DNA of 64,000 nt, from positions 376,476 through 440,475 of the forward strand of contig NZ_KE386494.1 of the NCBI RefSeq assembly GCF_000427425.1. The letters are read 5' to 3'. This DNA is from Caldanaerobius polysaccharolyticus DSM 13641 (GTDB lineage: Bacteria > Bacillota > Thermoanaerobacteria > Thermoanaerobacterales > Caldanaerobiaceae). Numbering within the stretch: the first letter of the stretch is position 1; every line of letters begins with the position of its first letter. Under the pieces are notes generated by a model. The model saw only the letters and a program-made list of their open reading frames with translations, was not told the DNA's origin and ran no database searches. A program made the position numbers and the translations under genes. Shown here piece after piece: positions 19,841 to 28,955 of the stretch.

Positions 19841-20866
19841 TCAGAATACAATCTTTTTTCCGCTTTTGCCTGAATCGTATATAGCACATACCATCGCCTG
19901 GGTTTTTCTCGCTTCTTTACCGTCTATCTCAGGCTTTTCACCCTTCTCAAGGGCCTCGTAGTACTTCCTTATCTGCTTAGCGTGGCTTACACCCCAATAG
20001 GACTTTACATCGCCGTAGTTAAAGGTTTCATTGGGATTTCTGTCTGCTGAATACTCTCTGCCGTCATTGAATTTTATAACAGCTTTATCAGCGATCATCT
20101 TGGCAACGCCTTTTTCACAGTAAAGTTCTATCTCCACAGGAGCATCATATCCGTAGTAATTAACCGCCCAAAAACCTGTTACAACACCATTTTTGTATTT
20201 TATAACCCCTTCCGCGGAATCCTCCACTTCAATGATATCATGAGCCCTATTGGATATCGTAGCGTCCACATAGTCGATATCGTCCCCCACAAACCATCTC
20301 ATAAGGTCAAGGGTGTGAATAGCCTGATCTATTATTACGCCACCCCCCTCTTTATCCCACGTTCCTTTCCAATCACTATGGCTGTAATATTCATCGGTGC
20401 GTTTCCACGTGACAATAGCCTTTCCGGCGACGATCTTCCCCAGTTCACCAGACTCCAGCGTCTTTTTAATTAACTGGGAACCAGGATTATATCGATTCTG
20501 GAATATAACGCCTAATGCCACGTTATTATCCTCACAGGCCTTTATCATGGCATCAGCATCTTCCAATTTTATAGACATAGGCTTTTCCGTCAGGACATTT
20601 ACCCCTTTACTGGCAGCATATATACATATAGGAGGATGCATATAATGGGGCGTGCAGATGTGAATGACATCCAGTTTCTCTTTATCTATCATCTCTTTGT
20701 AATCCAAGTAATACCTGCAGCCTAATTCTTCAGCCTTTTTTTTAGCCCTGTCCTCTTTGATATCGCATACTGCCGCTATCTCCGCATTCTCCAATAACTT
20801 AACCGAATAGGCATGCATTGGGAATATATTTCCGCAACCTACAATACCAGCTCTGAATTTTTTCAT
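19841..20866 (-). CDS. Gfo/Idh/MocA-family oxidoreductase
   Basis: An NAD(P)-dependent sugar-type dehydrogenase of 341 residues. The N-terminal Rossmann fold has GIVGCGNIFPMHA and the family motif TEKPMSI around residue 95. The C-terminal alpha/beta domain carries GVIIDQAIHTLDLMRWFVG, containing the conserved active-site H and D. GGAGG precedes the ATG. The substrate (inositol, glucose-type or other polyol) cannot be told, and no sugar genes flank it. Confidence 0.9.
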   Translation of the reverse strand: MKKFRAGIVGCGNIFPMHAYSVKLLENAEIAAVCDIKEDRAKKKAEELGCRYYLDYKEMIDKEKLDVIHICTPHYMHPPICIYAASKGVNVLTEKPMSIKLEDADAMIKACEDNNVALGVIFQNRYNPGSQLIKKTLESGELGKIVAGKAIVTWKRTDEYYSHSDWKGTWDKEGGGVIIDQAIHTLDLMRWFVGDDIDYVDATISNRAHDIIEVEDSAEGVIKYKNGVVTGFWAVNYYGYDAPVEIELYCEKGVAKMIADKAVIKFNDGREYSADRNPNETFNYGDVKSYWGVSHAKQIRKYYEALEKGEKPEIDGKEARKTQAMVCAIYDSGKSGKKIVF

Positions 20867-20949
20867 TGAAAAACCTCCATTCCCTTTTATAGAGTTTACC
20901 TTTACTTATTCTACGCACGAACAAAAAATCCTCTTCTTTCTTACGAAAG

Positions 20950-20978
20950 TTGACTTTTTATTTTTACATCTGTATAAT
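20950..20978 (+). promoter_or_regulatory. Sigma-A promoter of the symporter gene
   Basis: TTGACT, a 17-base spacer and TATAAT. Just downstream AATAC and GTATT form an imperfect inverted pair (about 20982-21000), which could bind a regulator. Confidence 0.75.
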
Positions 20979-21056
20979 AAAAATACGAATTATAAGTATT
21001 CATATATGTTTAATTGGATTTTCTCCCCCCATAAGCATTTTTAAGGAGGTATGGTT

Positions 21057-22391
21057 ATGTATTTGAGTTATGTAAGTTTAATTCTAGCTTTTATAAGTTT
21101 AGGCTTTTTGTTCTATTTAAAACGTAAAAAAGTCAATTTTGGCATCCGGGTATTTATCGGCTTAATCCTTGGTATAACCATAGGCTCTATCTTTAAAGAA
21201 AAAGCCCAAATAATTGAGCCTATCGGGAAAATATATATAGGATTAATCAAAATGGTCGTAATACCACTGGTAATGACCGCTATTATATCAAGCATTACGT
21301 CGCTTAAGAGCCCCGACCAGCTCAAGAGCATCGCAGTAAAATCTTTTGCATGGCTGCTATCTACAACCGCTATCGCTACAGCTATAGGAATCTTAGTAGC
21401 CCTTTCCCTTAATCTCGGTTCAGGCATGAAGTTTACCCCTGATACCAGCTTTAAAGCTCGTGAAATACCCACATTTTCTCAAGTTTTGTCGAACATGATC
21501 CCGTCCAACCCCGTCGCTTCCATGGCAGAAGGTAGTATCATTCCTATCGTGGTCTTCTCGCTCTTCATAGCCGTAGCAATCATAATAGAGAGAAAAAAGC
21601 ACCCTGAAGAAGTAGAGCCCGCAGTAAACTTTATTATTTCCATGGAAAAAATTATGTTCAGAATTACCAAAATGGTGATTTCCCTTACACCTTATGGAGT
21701 TTTGGGATTAATAGCAGCCATTTCTGCAAAATACGGTCTGAAAACCACTATACCTCTTGCCAAAGTTATAGCAGCGGTGTACATTGCATGTGCAATACAA
21801 CTTATCGTAGTTCACGGCGGACTAGTATCCTTTGTAGCAAAAGTAAATCCCTTGAGATTTTTCAAAAAGATATATCCTGCTCAAGTAGTAGCATTTACTA
21901 CCCAGTCTAGCTATGGCACACTTCCCGTAACTATAAGATCACTAGTAGACAGGGTAAAAATCTCAGAAAAAATCGCCAGCTTTGTCGCTTCGCTAGGCTC
22001 TACAGTGGGAATGAATGCTTGCGGAGGGCTATATCCAGCTATAGTAGCGGTATTTGTAGCAAAAGTATTCAATATAGAACTTACTTTTAGCCATTATCTG
22101 TTTCTCATTGCCATGACCACAATCTCATCCATCGGCGTGGCAGGCGTCCCGGGTACCGCGTCTATTGTGACTACCGTCGTACTTGCAAGTTTGGGACTTC
22201 CTATTGAAGGGCTGGCCATGGTTCTGGGCATCGACGTAATACTGGATATGGTCAGAACCATGACCAATGTGACAGGTGCCTCAGTGGCAGCATTGCTAGT
22301 GGCTACTTCTGAAGGAGAATTTGACCGTGAAGCATTCTACAGAGATGACATAGATGAAATCGAGCTCAACACGGTGACAAAAACTATATAA
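21057..22391 (+). CDS. Dicarboxylate/amino acid:cation symporter, TcyP-like
   Basis: A 444-residue membrane carrier of the DAACS family, related to glutamate, C4-dicarboxylate and cystine symporters. Visible family regions are GLIKMVVIPLVMTAIISSI, the serine-rich re-entrant loop VAFTTQSSYGTLPV and TVGMNACGGLYPA, with VPGTAS near the C-terminus. The N-terminus (a helix, then YLKRKKVNFGIRVF) resembles TcyP cystine transporters more than GltP, but the substrate is inferred. I use the second ATG, 7 bases behind AAGGAGG; the first ATG touches the ribosome site. It is monocistronic, with a consensus promoter and a terminator. Confidence 0.88.
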   Translation: MYLSYVSLILAFISLGFLFYLKRKKVNFGIRVFIGLILGITIGSIFKEKAQIIEPIGKIYIGLIKMVVIPLVMTAIISSITSLKSPDQLKSIAVKSFAWLLSTTAIATAIGILVALSLNLGSGMKFTPDTSFKAREIPTFSQVLSNMIPSNPVASMAEGSIIPIVVFSLFIAVAIIIERKKHPEEVEPAVNFIISMEKIMFRITKMVISLTPYGVLGLIAAISAKYGLKTTIPLAKVIAAVYIACAIQLIVVHGGLVSFVAKVNPLRFFKKIYPAQVVAFTTQSSYGTLPVTIRSLVDRVKISEKIASFVASLGSTVGMNACGGLYPAIVAVFVAKVFNIELTFSHYLFLIAMTTISSIGVAGVPGTASIVTTVVLASLGLPIEGLAMVLGIDVILDMVRTMTNVTGASVAALLVATSEGEFDREAFYRDDIDEIELNTVTKTI

Positions 22392-22406
22392 TAATTATTG
22401 AAATAC

Positions 22407-22436
22407 AAAAAGCCCCCATATTACGTGGGGGCTTTT
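22407..22436. terminator. Bidirectional terminator between symporter and glycerate kinase
   Basis: An 11-bp GC-rich stem AAAAGCCCCCA/TGGGGGCTTTT with a 7-base loop. The convergent genes end on either side of it. Confidence 0.88.
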
Positions 22437-23575
22437 CACATTTTCCAAAAGCACGCGATCGCCCGCATTATCTCTTCTGTGACTTTTTCCAGGTTCTCAG
22501 GAGATTCCTTTATAGATTCGCTTAAAGTCATGGTACGGGGGTTTATATCAAAAAGAGCATCAATGCCGTAATCGTGCAGCACCTCATAACCTTCTCCCAA
22601 CATGCCTCCTATGGCAAACACAGGCACACCGTGTCTCTTAGCATAAGACGCTACCCCTACCGGCGTCTTGCCGTGGGCAGTCTGACCGTCTATTTTGCCT
22701 TCCCCTGTTATCACCAGGTCAGCTCCTTTAAGTTGCTCATCCAGATTTACTGCATCACATACCAGCTTTATGCCAGGCTGCAAACAAGCCCCCAGAAACG
22801 CCACCAGTCCACCTCCTGCACCCCCTGCTGCTCCTGCGCCAGGCATGTTCATTATGTCAATACCCAGGTCTTTTTTAACGACATCGGCGAAATGAGCCAA
22901 CGCTTCATCCAGCCTTATAACCATTTCCGGCGTGGCGCCCTTCTGAGGGCCGTAAACCGCAGATGCCCCTCGCGGGCCGCATAGGGGATTGTCTACATCG
23001 CAGGCCACCAGCACCTCCACATCATTTATCCTCTTATCCAGCTCGGACATGTCTATATGGTGCAGGTTTTTGAGGTTAATACCACCAAGATCTATAGCAT
23101 TACCTTTTTCATCCATGAGCTTTACGCCCAGAGCCTGTGCAATACCAGCGCCCCCGTCATTGGTAGCACTGCCTCCAAGCCCTATTATGAGCTTTTTGAT
23201 GCCATGATTTAAAGCGTCTCTTATAAGCTCACCAGTTCCGTAAGAGGTAGCTGTCTCTGGATTTAACCTATCTTCAGAAACCAGTGGCAGACCTGATGCC
23301 GCTGCTATTTCCACAACAGCAGTTTTTCCATCGCCTAGAATGCCGTAAAAACCCTTCACCTTATCCCTTTGCGGGCCCATTACATCCAAGGATATAATCT
23401 GCCCTCTGGTAGCTTTGACAAGGGCTTCCACAGTACCTTCTCCGCCATCAGCCATAGGCAAAATAACTACCTCTGCGTCTTTAAATACCCTTTTTATACC
23501 TTTTTCTACGTGATAAGCCACCTCATAAGCCGTCATATTGCCTTTAAATGAATCAGGTGCAACTACGATTTTCAT
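22436..23575 (-). CDS. Glycerate kinase (GlxK/GarK type)
   Basis: Phosphorylates glycerate using ATP. The 379-residue protein starts MKIVVAPDSFKGN, the family hallmark. It contains MADGGEGTVEAL, GTGELIRDAL, GLGGSATNDGGAG and DLVITGEGKIDGQTAHGKTP. A GTG-containing start 18 bases upstream is possible but weaker. It is last in the pheB-thrB-phoH-glxK unit; no glyoxylate or glycerate genes neighbour it. Confidence 0.93.
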   Translation of the reverse strand: MKIVVAPDSFKGNMTAYEVAYHVEKGIKRVFKDAEVVILPMADGGEGTVEALVKATRGQIISLDVMGPQRDKVKGFYGILGDGKTAVVEIAAASGLPLVSEDRLNPETATSYGTGELIRDALNHGIKKLIIGLGGSATNDGGAGIAQALGVKLMDEKGNAIDLGGINLKNLHHIDMSELDKRINDVEVLVACDVDNPLCGPRGASAVYGPQKGATPEMVIRLDEALAHFADVVKKDLGIDIMNMPGAGAAGGAGGGLVAFLGACLQPGIKLVCDAVNLDEQLKGADLVITGEGKIDGQTAHGKTPVGVASYAKRHGVPVFAIGGMLGEGYEVLHDYGIDALFDINPRTMTLSESIKESPENLEKVTEEIMRAIACFWKM

Positions 23576-23605
23576 CTTTAATAAACTCTCCACCTTTCAA
23601 AAAGG

Positions 23606-24949
23606 TCACAATAAACCAGCTGCCAGTTCGGCCAATTTCGAACGCTCACCTTTGACAAGCATAACATGACCTGCCAAAGGCTGTTCTTTAAAGGCTTCTA
23701 CAACCTGGGTAAGGCCATTGCTGCTGGAATCCAGATATGGATTGTCAATCTGTTCAGGGTCACCTATAAGGACGATCTTGCTGCCTTCCCCTACCCTTGA
23801 TATGATGGTCTTGACCTCGTGGCGCGTAAGGTTCTGCGCCTCATCAATGATTATAAACTGATGAGGGATGCTCCTTCCCCTTATATACGTCAACGCCTCT
23901 ATTTCAATATTTTTAAGGCCCACGATGATGTCATCTATCTTCATGTTTTTCTTGCCGCTGAAAAGGTATTCCATATTATCGTATATAGGCTGCATCCACG
24001 GCCTTAATTTCTCATTTTTATCACCTGGCAAATAACCCAGATCTTTTCCCATGGGGACTACAGGCCTGGCCACCAACAATTTACTGTATACCCTTTCATC
24101 TTGGGTCTTCAAAAGCCCTGCCGCCAGTGCCAGAAGAGTCTTTCCAGTACCTGCTCTACCGGTAAGGGTTACGAGAAGCACATTGTCATTTAACAAAAGG
24201 TCCAGGGCCATTTTCTGCTGCGCGTTGCGAGGTGTAACTCCCCATACGCCCTCACCGGGCACGATAAGTGGCTTAAGAGAATCACTGGCTAAATCGTACC
24301 TGGCCACAGCTGACTTGCTTGATCCCAACTCATCTTTTAAAATCACATACTGATTAGGATAGAATTTCACACTGGAACCTAAATTAGAAGCCAGATCTTG
24401 TAATAAAATACCTCTTTCCATGTAGAATTCATCTATCACAGAAGGATAAACCTTTAACTCCATAAAACCCGTATATATATCGCTGTACTGCACGGTTTTA
24501 TCAGAAAGGTAATCTTCCGCCGCCAGCCCAAAAGAATCAGCTTTCACCCTCAATATAACATCTTTGCTGACCAATACCACCGGCATGGGATTTTCTTTTT
24601 TAAGCTCTTCATCCCTTAGGTTCAAGGCCACAGCCAGTATCCTGTTATCATTGCTGGCATCAAAAAACACTTCTTTTAAGCAATCCATCGCTCTGTGATT
24701 TAATTCCACCTTTAACGTCCCACCGCCATCAAGAGACACTCCGTCGGATAGCTTGCCCCTCTTTCTCAGCTCGTCAAGTATACGCGCCACCTTTCTGGCG
24801 TTTCTCCCCACCTCATCGTTATCTCTCTTCTTTTCATCGATCTCCTCAATCACCACAGCAGGCAAAATAATGTCATTGTCTTGAAAATTAAACAGGCATT
24901 CAGGATCGTGCAACAACACGTTTGTATCCAGCACGTACTTTTTTTTCAA
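23606..24949 (-). CDS. PIN-PhoH ATPase (YlaK-like)
   Basis: A 447-residue protein with an N-terminal PIN RNase-like domain and a C-terminal PhoH ATPase. The PIN domain starts KYVLDTNVLLHDP, with acidic residues at VIEEIDEKKRD and a later SNDNRILAV. The PhoH part has Walker A GRAGTGKTLLA and Walker B FIIIDEAQNLT. Such PhoH2-type proteins have been reported to act as RNA helicase/RNase. The TTG start follows GGGGGA. Confidence 0.9.
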   Translation of the reverse strand: MKKKYVLDTNVLLHDPECLFNFQDNDIILPAVVIEEIDEKKRDNDEVGRNARKVARILDELRKRGKLSDGVSLDGGGTLKVELNHRAMDCLKEVFFDASNDNRILAVALNLRDEELKKENPMPVVLVSKDVILRVKADSFGLAAEDYLSDKTVQYSDIYTGFMELKVYPSVIDEFYMERGILLQDLASNLGSSVKFYPNQYVILKDELGSSKSAVARYDLASDSLKPLIVPGEGVWGVTPRNAQQKMALDLLLNDNVLLVTLTGRAGTGKTLLALAAGLLKTQDERVYSKLLVARPVVPMGKDLGYLPGDKNEKLRPWMQPIYDNMEYLFSGKKNMKIDDIIVGLKNIEIEALTYIRGRSIPHQFIIIDEAQNLTRHEVKTIISRVGEGSKIVLIGDPEQIDNPYLDSSSNGLTQVVEAFKEQPLAGHVMLVKGERSKLAELAAGLL

Positions 24950-25026
24950 AGCTATGTCCCCCTTAAATGGCTTTTTACCATTATACCATATTTATATGAA
25001 GCCTGCTTAAAATTTTGTTAAATAAC

Positions 25027-25887
25027 TTACCCTACCTCTACTATTTTCGCCCCTTCGGAGTTGGCAAAGAGCGGAATAACGTTCCACTTAATCTGCAGAT
25101 CATCCACAGTCCTCTCTATGTTTTCTATAAAAGTGGTGTTATTTACATCATTGACTGCGATTATTGTAGGACCTGCCCCGCTTAAAAAGACCCCTCTAGC
25201 CCCATAATATCTGCACGCATCGAATATAACATCAAAATCAGGTATCAATGTCTTCCTGTAAGGTTGGTGCAGCCTGTCCTGAAGGGCAAAATTCAAGTTA
25301 TCAATCTTTCCAGTCATTAACGATGAAATTAAAAAAGCCACCCTGCTCACGTTGAACACAGCATCTTTCTGAGTTATCATATCAGGCAAAACCGCTCTGG
25401 CTTTTTTGGTAGACAGCTTTATCTCGGGAATCAGGCCCACAAACATTATACTTTTTGGCACATCTATTTTTATAAAGTAAGTCTTTCCACCGTCCTGTAT
25501 GGACACAGTCATACCGCCTACAAAAGCGGGAACCACATTGTCCGGATGCCCTTCTATCTCTACAGCCAGGTTAAGCATTTGCTCAAAGCTCAATACGTCT
25601 CCTAAAAGCTTGTTTGCCGCAATTACACCTCCCACTATGCACGAAGCGCTGCTACCCAGTCCTCTTTCCAAAGGTATGTCGCCGTAGACATTCACCTCTA
25701 CTTGCGGCATGGCCCTTCCCACGCTATCAAACACCTTTTTTACCGTTTTGTACACCAGGTGATCTCTGTCTGCATTACCTCCCAATCTCACTTCTACGGT
25801 ATTGTACAGGTTAAGAGCTAGACCAAGGCAGTCAAAGCCAGGTCCTATATTAGCCGTTGTAGCCGGAACTTTAACTTTTACAATCAT
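25027..25887 (-). CDS. thrB: Homoserine kinase
   Basis: GHMP kinase that makes O-phosphohomoserine on the threonine pathway. The 286-residue protein begins MIVKVKVPATTANIGPGFD and has the ATP-binding loop ERGLGSSASCIVGG and the C-terminal GVFLSGAGPTI motif. It lies 17 bases after pheB. The other threonine genes (hom, thrC) are not in this window. Confidence 0.96.
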   Translation of the reverse strand: MIVKVKVPATTANIGPGFDCLGLALNLYNTVEVRLGGNADRDHLVYKTVKKVFDSVGRAMPQVEVNVYGDIPLERGLGSSASCIVGGVIAANKLLGDVLSFEQMLNLAVEIEGHPDNVVPAFVGGMTVSIQDGGKTYFIKIDVPKSIMFVGLIPEIKLSTKKARAVLPDMITQKDAVFNVSRVAFLISSLMTGKIDNLNFALQDRLHQPYRKTLIPDFDVIFDACRYYGARGVFLSGAGPTIIAVNDVNNTTFIENIERTVDDLQIKWNVIPLFANSEGAKIVEVG

Positions 25888-25904
25888 TCCTCCACTCCCC
25901 TAAC

Positions 25905-26348
25905 TTACTCCTGCGCTATGATATCCAGGTTTTCTACTCCTTCTATGCTATTTAAGTCATCAATAAAACCTTTTATTTCGCCTTTCAATTTGGATACGTC
26001 AATCGTTATTGTAACATTAGCCTTTTGATGAACCGGTATATTCTGATTAATCGTCAACACATTACCGCCATACGAAGCTATCCTGTTCAAGACATTGGAA
26101 AGCACTCCAGGTTTATGTTGCAATGTCATGGATAACGTCAGTATTCTAAAGCTATTGCCTTTAAAATATTTAAAGACACAATCCTTGTATTTGTAAAAAG
26201 CGCTTCGGCTTATACCTGTCTCTTTAACCGCTTCGTTTATAGTCTTAGCCTCTCCTGACTCCAGCATATCTTTGGCTCGAATGACCTTGGTGTATATCTC
26301 AGGTAGCACGCTGGCATCCACAATGTAGTATGTGGCATCTCTTTCCAA
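25905..26348 (-). CDS. ACT-domain protein, PheB/UPF0735 family
   Basis: A 147-residue protein. The N-terminal half looks like a short helix-turn-helix (KTINEAVKETGISRSAFYKY). The C-terminal half is an ACT domain that may bind an amino acid (LTLSMTLQHKPGVLSNVLNR). A TTG start follows GGGGGAGG. Its position directly ahead of thrB suggests regulation of homoserine/threonine synthesis, which is inference. A consensus-spaced promoter lies 55 bases upstream. Confidence 0.9.
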   Translation of the reverse strand: MERDATYYIVDASVLPEIYTKVIRAKDMLESGEAKTINEAVKETGISRSAFYKYKDCVFKYFKGNSFRILTLSMTLQHKPGVLSNVLNRIASYGGNVLTINQNIPVHQKANVTITIDVSKLKGEIKGFIDDLNSIEGVENLDIIAQE

Positions 26349-26402
26349 CTGTACCTCCCCCTGTCTTTAAATAGTATACATATGTTTTTGCTATACGGAT
26401 AA

Positions 26403-26431
26403 ATAATAGCATAAAAAAAGAAAATGTTCAA
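26403..26431 (-). promoter_or_regulatory. Promoter of the pheB-thrB-phoH-glxK operon
   Basis: Minus-strand TTGAAC, a 17-base spacer and TATTAT. Confidence 0.65.
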
Positions 26432-26436
26432 TAGAA

Positions 26437-26667
26437 ATACGCCTGCACGATAGTGTCAACACTCTTCAGGAGGAGTGGATTGAAAACATCTTTCACGACC
26501 TAAAGATCCCTCTTACATCCATAAAAGGCTACGCTGAAATCCTGCTGGAGAATACCTACCATAAGACTTACGAAGAAAAAACCCGGTATTTGAAGATAAT
26601 CAAGGAAAAAGCCGACTACATGAGAAAGCCAGCATGGCAAAGGAGCCACAATAACCATGGTATTTAA
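26437..26667 (+). pseudogene. Histidine kinase remnant (HisKA fragment)
   Basis: An open stretch without its own start encodes a clear phospho-acceptor helix: ENIFHDLKIPLTSIKGYAEI, then KTRYLKIIKEKADYM. That is the HisKA box with the conserved H. It lacks any sensor region before it and breaks off right after the second helix, where the ATP-binding domain should follow, into unrelated sequence and a stop. It immediately precedes a broken BcrA-like ATPase, so it is probably the remains of that transporter's two-component sensor. Confidence 0.7.
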
Positions 26668-26718
26668 ATTATAGGATATAATCATACATTCTGAAAAATT
26701 TTTGCGGGAGGGAATAGG

Positions 26719-27627
26719 ATGAGCGAATTCATCGTTGAAACTCAAAGCCTCACTAAAAAATACGGGAATTTTACTGCCGTTGGACGGCATCGACCTCAAG
26801 GTGAGGAAAGGAGAAATTTACGGTTTCCTGGGCCCTAACGGCGCGGGCAAATCTACTACCATCAGGATGCTGCTGGGCTTATAAAGCCCACCCGGGGCGA
26901 CGCCCGCCTTTTTGGCCTTTCTATAAGGCAAAAACCGATGGAAATACTGAAGAGGGTGTGAGCCATAGTTGAGTCCCCTTCCTGTTACGGAAACTTAACA
27001 GCGGCAGAAAACCTGGAGATTACAAGAAAAATTCTCGAGGCTGATAAAAAGGAGATTGACAGGGCGCTGGAAATAGTCAACCCATCCCAGTGGAAAAATA
27101 AAAAGGTGAAAAATTTTTCCCTGGGGATGAAGCAGCGATTGGCCATAGCTCAGGCTCTTCTCGGAAAACGAGAGCTTTTGATCCTGGATGAACCTACCAA
27201 TGGCCTTGGCCCGGCAGGAATTCACGAAATCCGGCAGTTAATAAAAAACTTGCCCAGCATGTTGGGAGTCACGGTGTTGGTGTCCAGCCATATATTGAGC
27301 GAAGTGGAGCTGACGGCTACCAGCGTAGGCATCATATCCCGGGGGCGGCTGCTTTTTCAGGGAACCCTGGAAGAATTGAAAGCCAAAAGCAAACCCGAAA
27401 TATGCATTGAGGTTTATCCACAGGATAAGGCTTTAAAATTTTTAGAAAATAAAGGCTTAAAAGTCAAAGTAAAAGAAAATCGGCTTTTCATAAAAAAGAA
27501 TAGCCTCGATGTTGCTGCCGTAAATAGAGCGTTGGTAGTGGAAGGCTTTGATGTGACGCATCTTTCGGTGGTAGCAAAGAATCTGGAAGATATTTTCTTA
27601 GAGATCACCGGAGGTGATACGTTTTGA
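26719..27627 (+). pseudogene. Broken BcrA-like ABC transporter ATPase
   Basis: The gene starts with an ATG behind GGGAGG and encodes a bacitracin/lantibiotic-type ATPase in pieces. After [11 protein letters not shown] an extra G shifts the frame; the Walker [10 protein letters not shown] and RMLLGL follow in the second frame. A second frameshift comes near 26880, and a TGA replaces the expected glycine codon before AIVESPSCYGNLTAAENL (near 26959). Near 27085 sequence is lost before KVKNFSLGMKQRLAIAQAL. From 27106 the frame is open to 27627, with Walker B LLILDEPTNGLGP. At least four lesions make it non-functional. Confidence 0.85.
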
Positions 27628-28600
27628 AGAAATTTTTTGACCTATTGTGGACCGACATTTTAAAGCAAAAACGAAGCCTCATGTGGCCGGCAGCTTCCTC
27701 GCACCACTTATTACAGAGGCGTTGCTATTTCTTGACCTTTACCTTCGCCGCGACTATATTCTCAATTAGGGCTCAAAAGAAGGTTTAAACGCCTGGCAAA
27801 CACTGGTCTTAGAACATCACTTGAGCGCCTTGTGGTTTATGATGCTACCCATGACAATTACAGTAGTATCTGCCATAATATATCATACAGAGTATGTCTC
27901 AGGGGGATTGAGGTATACCCTGAGCCTTCCCGTTGGGAAAGTCAGGCTGTATTTATCCAAATGGTGTACCACTGCCGCCTTTGTCGGCTTGTTGCTACTC
28001 TGTGACACCCTTATGCTTGCCATTACAGGTATGGCATTCCACCTTCCCGGCGAGAATAACAGCCTGGCGCTGGAGGGAGGAATATTTTTTGCAGTTACCT
28101 TTTTACTGGTAGGACTCTTTTGCTTTTCAAAAAAAAGATGTGACTGGATAATGAGGTAAAAACATGAAAAAATATTCGTAAAACTTACAGTAGGGTGTAT
28201 GATCTCCCTGTTGAATATTCTGGTTTTTTCATTAAGCCTGCCGGTGGCAGGAAAGATCATAGGTGCCCCTGGTAAAATACCTTATGACCTCATACTGGTA
28301 AAGCCCAGCATGGCGTATATAGCCTCGCTACCGGTCATGATAATCATCTTTCTTTTGAGCATAAATTTTTCCCAGATAGGAGTCCCTCTGGGTGTAGGCG
28401 TCGGGTTTGCTGTACCCTCTCTACTGGTAGCCAATACCAGGTACTGAATTTTCTATCCCTGGGCATACCCTATCATGGCGACATTGGGAGGAGATATGTT
28501 CAAAAAGACATATTTTCCCTACGTAGCAGGATTTTTGATTTTTGTAATATTGACTCTCGGAGGTTTACGCTGGTTTAAGAAAAAGGATGTACTTGATTGA
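27624..28600 (+). pseudogene. Broken BcrB-like ABC transporter permease
   Basis: Permease remnant overlapping the ATPase end. It starts with TTG (MKKFFDLLWTDILKQKR), shifts frame near 27700, and has an in-frame TAG near 27769. It is then readable as GLNAWQTLVLEHHLSALWFM and ITVVSAIIYHTEYVSGGLRY, shifts again near 28140, and continues through two hydrophobic segments. A TGA near 28445 interrupts it before a last hydrophobic piece that ends at 28600. The order kinase fragment, ATPase, permease matches peptide-antibiotic resistance modules. Confidence 0.8.
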
Positions 28601-28610
28601 ATAGATAAAA

Positions 28611-28638
28611 AGTAAAGTTGCTTCGCAGCAACTTTACT
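28611..28638 (-). terminator. Terminator of the CopZ-like gene
   Basis: An 11-bp perfect stem AGTAAAGTTGC/GCAACTTTACT with a 6-base loop, then TTTTTA on the minus strand. The stop codon lies within the 5' arm. Confidence 0.85.
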
Positions 28639-28837
28639 CTACATCATATCCTACCTCTTCTATGGCGTTGATCATAGCTGATTCTGTTACTATATTCTCG
28701 TCGTAATCTACATCCACCGTCTTTTTGTCCAGATCTACCGTTACATCTTGAACGCCTTTAAGCTGTTTCAACGAGTTGGTAATAGCCATAACACAATGCT
28801 GACAGCTCATAGAAGGAACGCTAAACTGTTTTTTCAT
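28634..28837 (-). CDS. Heavy-metal-associated (HMA) domain protein, CopZ-like
   Basis: A 67-residue single HMA domain with the metal-binding motif MSCQHC at residues 9-14 and a ferredoxin-like beta-alpha-beta pattern (GVQDVTVDLDKKTVDVDYDE). Such proteins carry Cu(I) to CopA or act as metal buffers. The ATG at 28837 is set by AGGGGGTGAAG; an upstream extension is spurious because it runs through the promoter. No CopA or CsoR gene is adjacent. It is a self-contained unit with promoter and terminator. Confidence 0.9.
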   Translation of the reverse strand: MKKQFSVPSMSCQHCVMAITNSLKQLKGVQDVTVDLDKKTVDVDYDENIVTESAMINAIEEVGYDVE

Positions 28838-28865
28838 AACTTCACCCCCTACCCGGTATATGTAT

Positions 28866-28894
28866 ATTATACTATCGCCGTGCTCATCTGTCAA
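28866..28894 (-). promoter_or_regulatory. Full-consensus promoter of the CopZ-like gene
   Basis: Minus-strand TTGACA, a 17-base spacer and TATAAT, matching the sigma-A consensus at every hexamer position. Confidence 0.85.
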
Positions 28895-28955
28895 ATTATC
28901 AATACTATGCCTTATCTTTCCCCCATCTTATCTCATTTATACCCATATACCGGAC

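Noticed and set aside
26437-28600. Insertion sequence or phage origin of the decayed region
   Set aside because: No transposase fragments, terminal inverted repeats or target duplications were seen; all readable protein belongs to a kinase and an ABC transporter.
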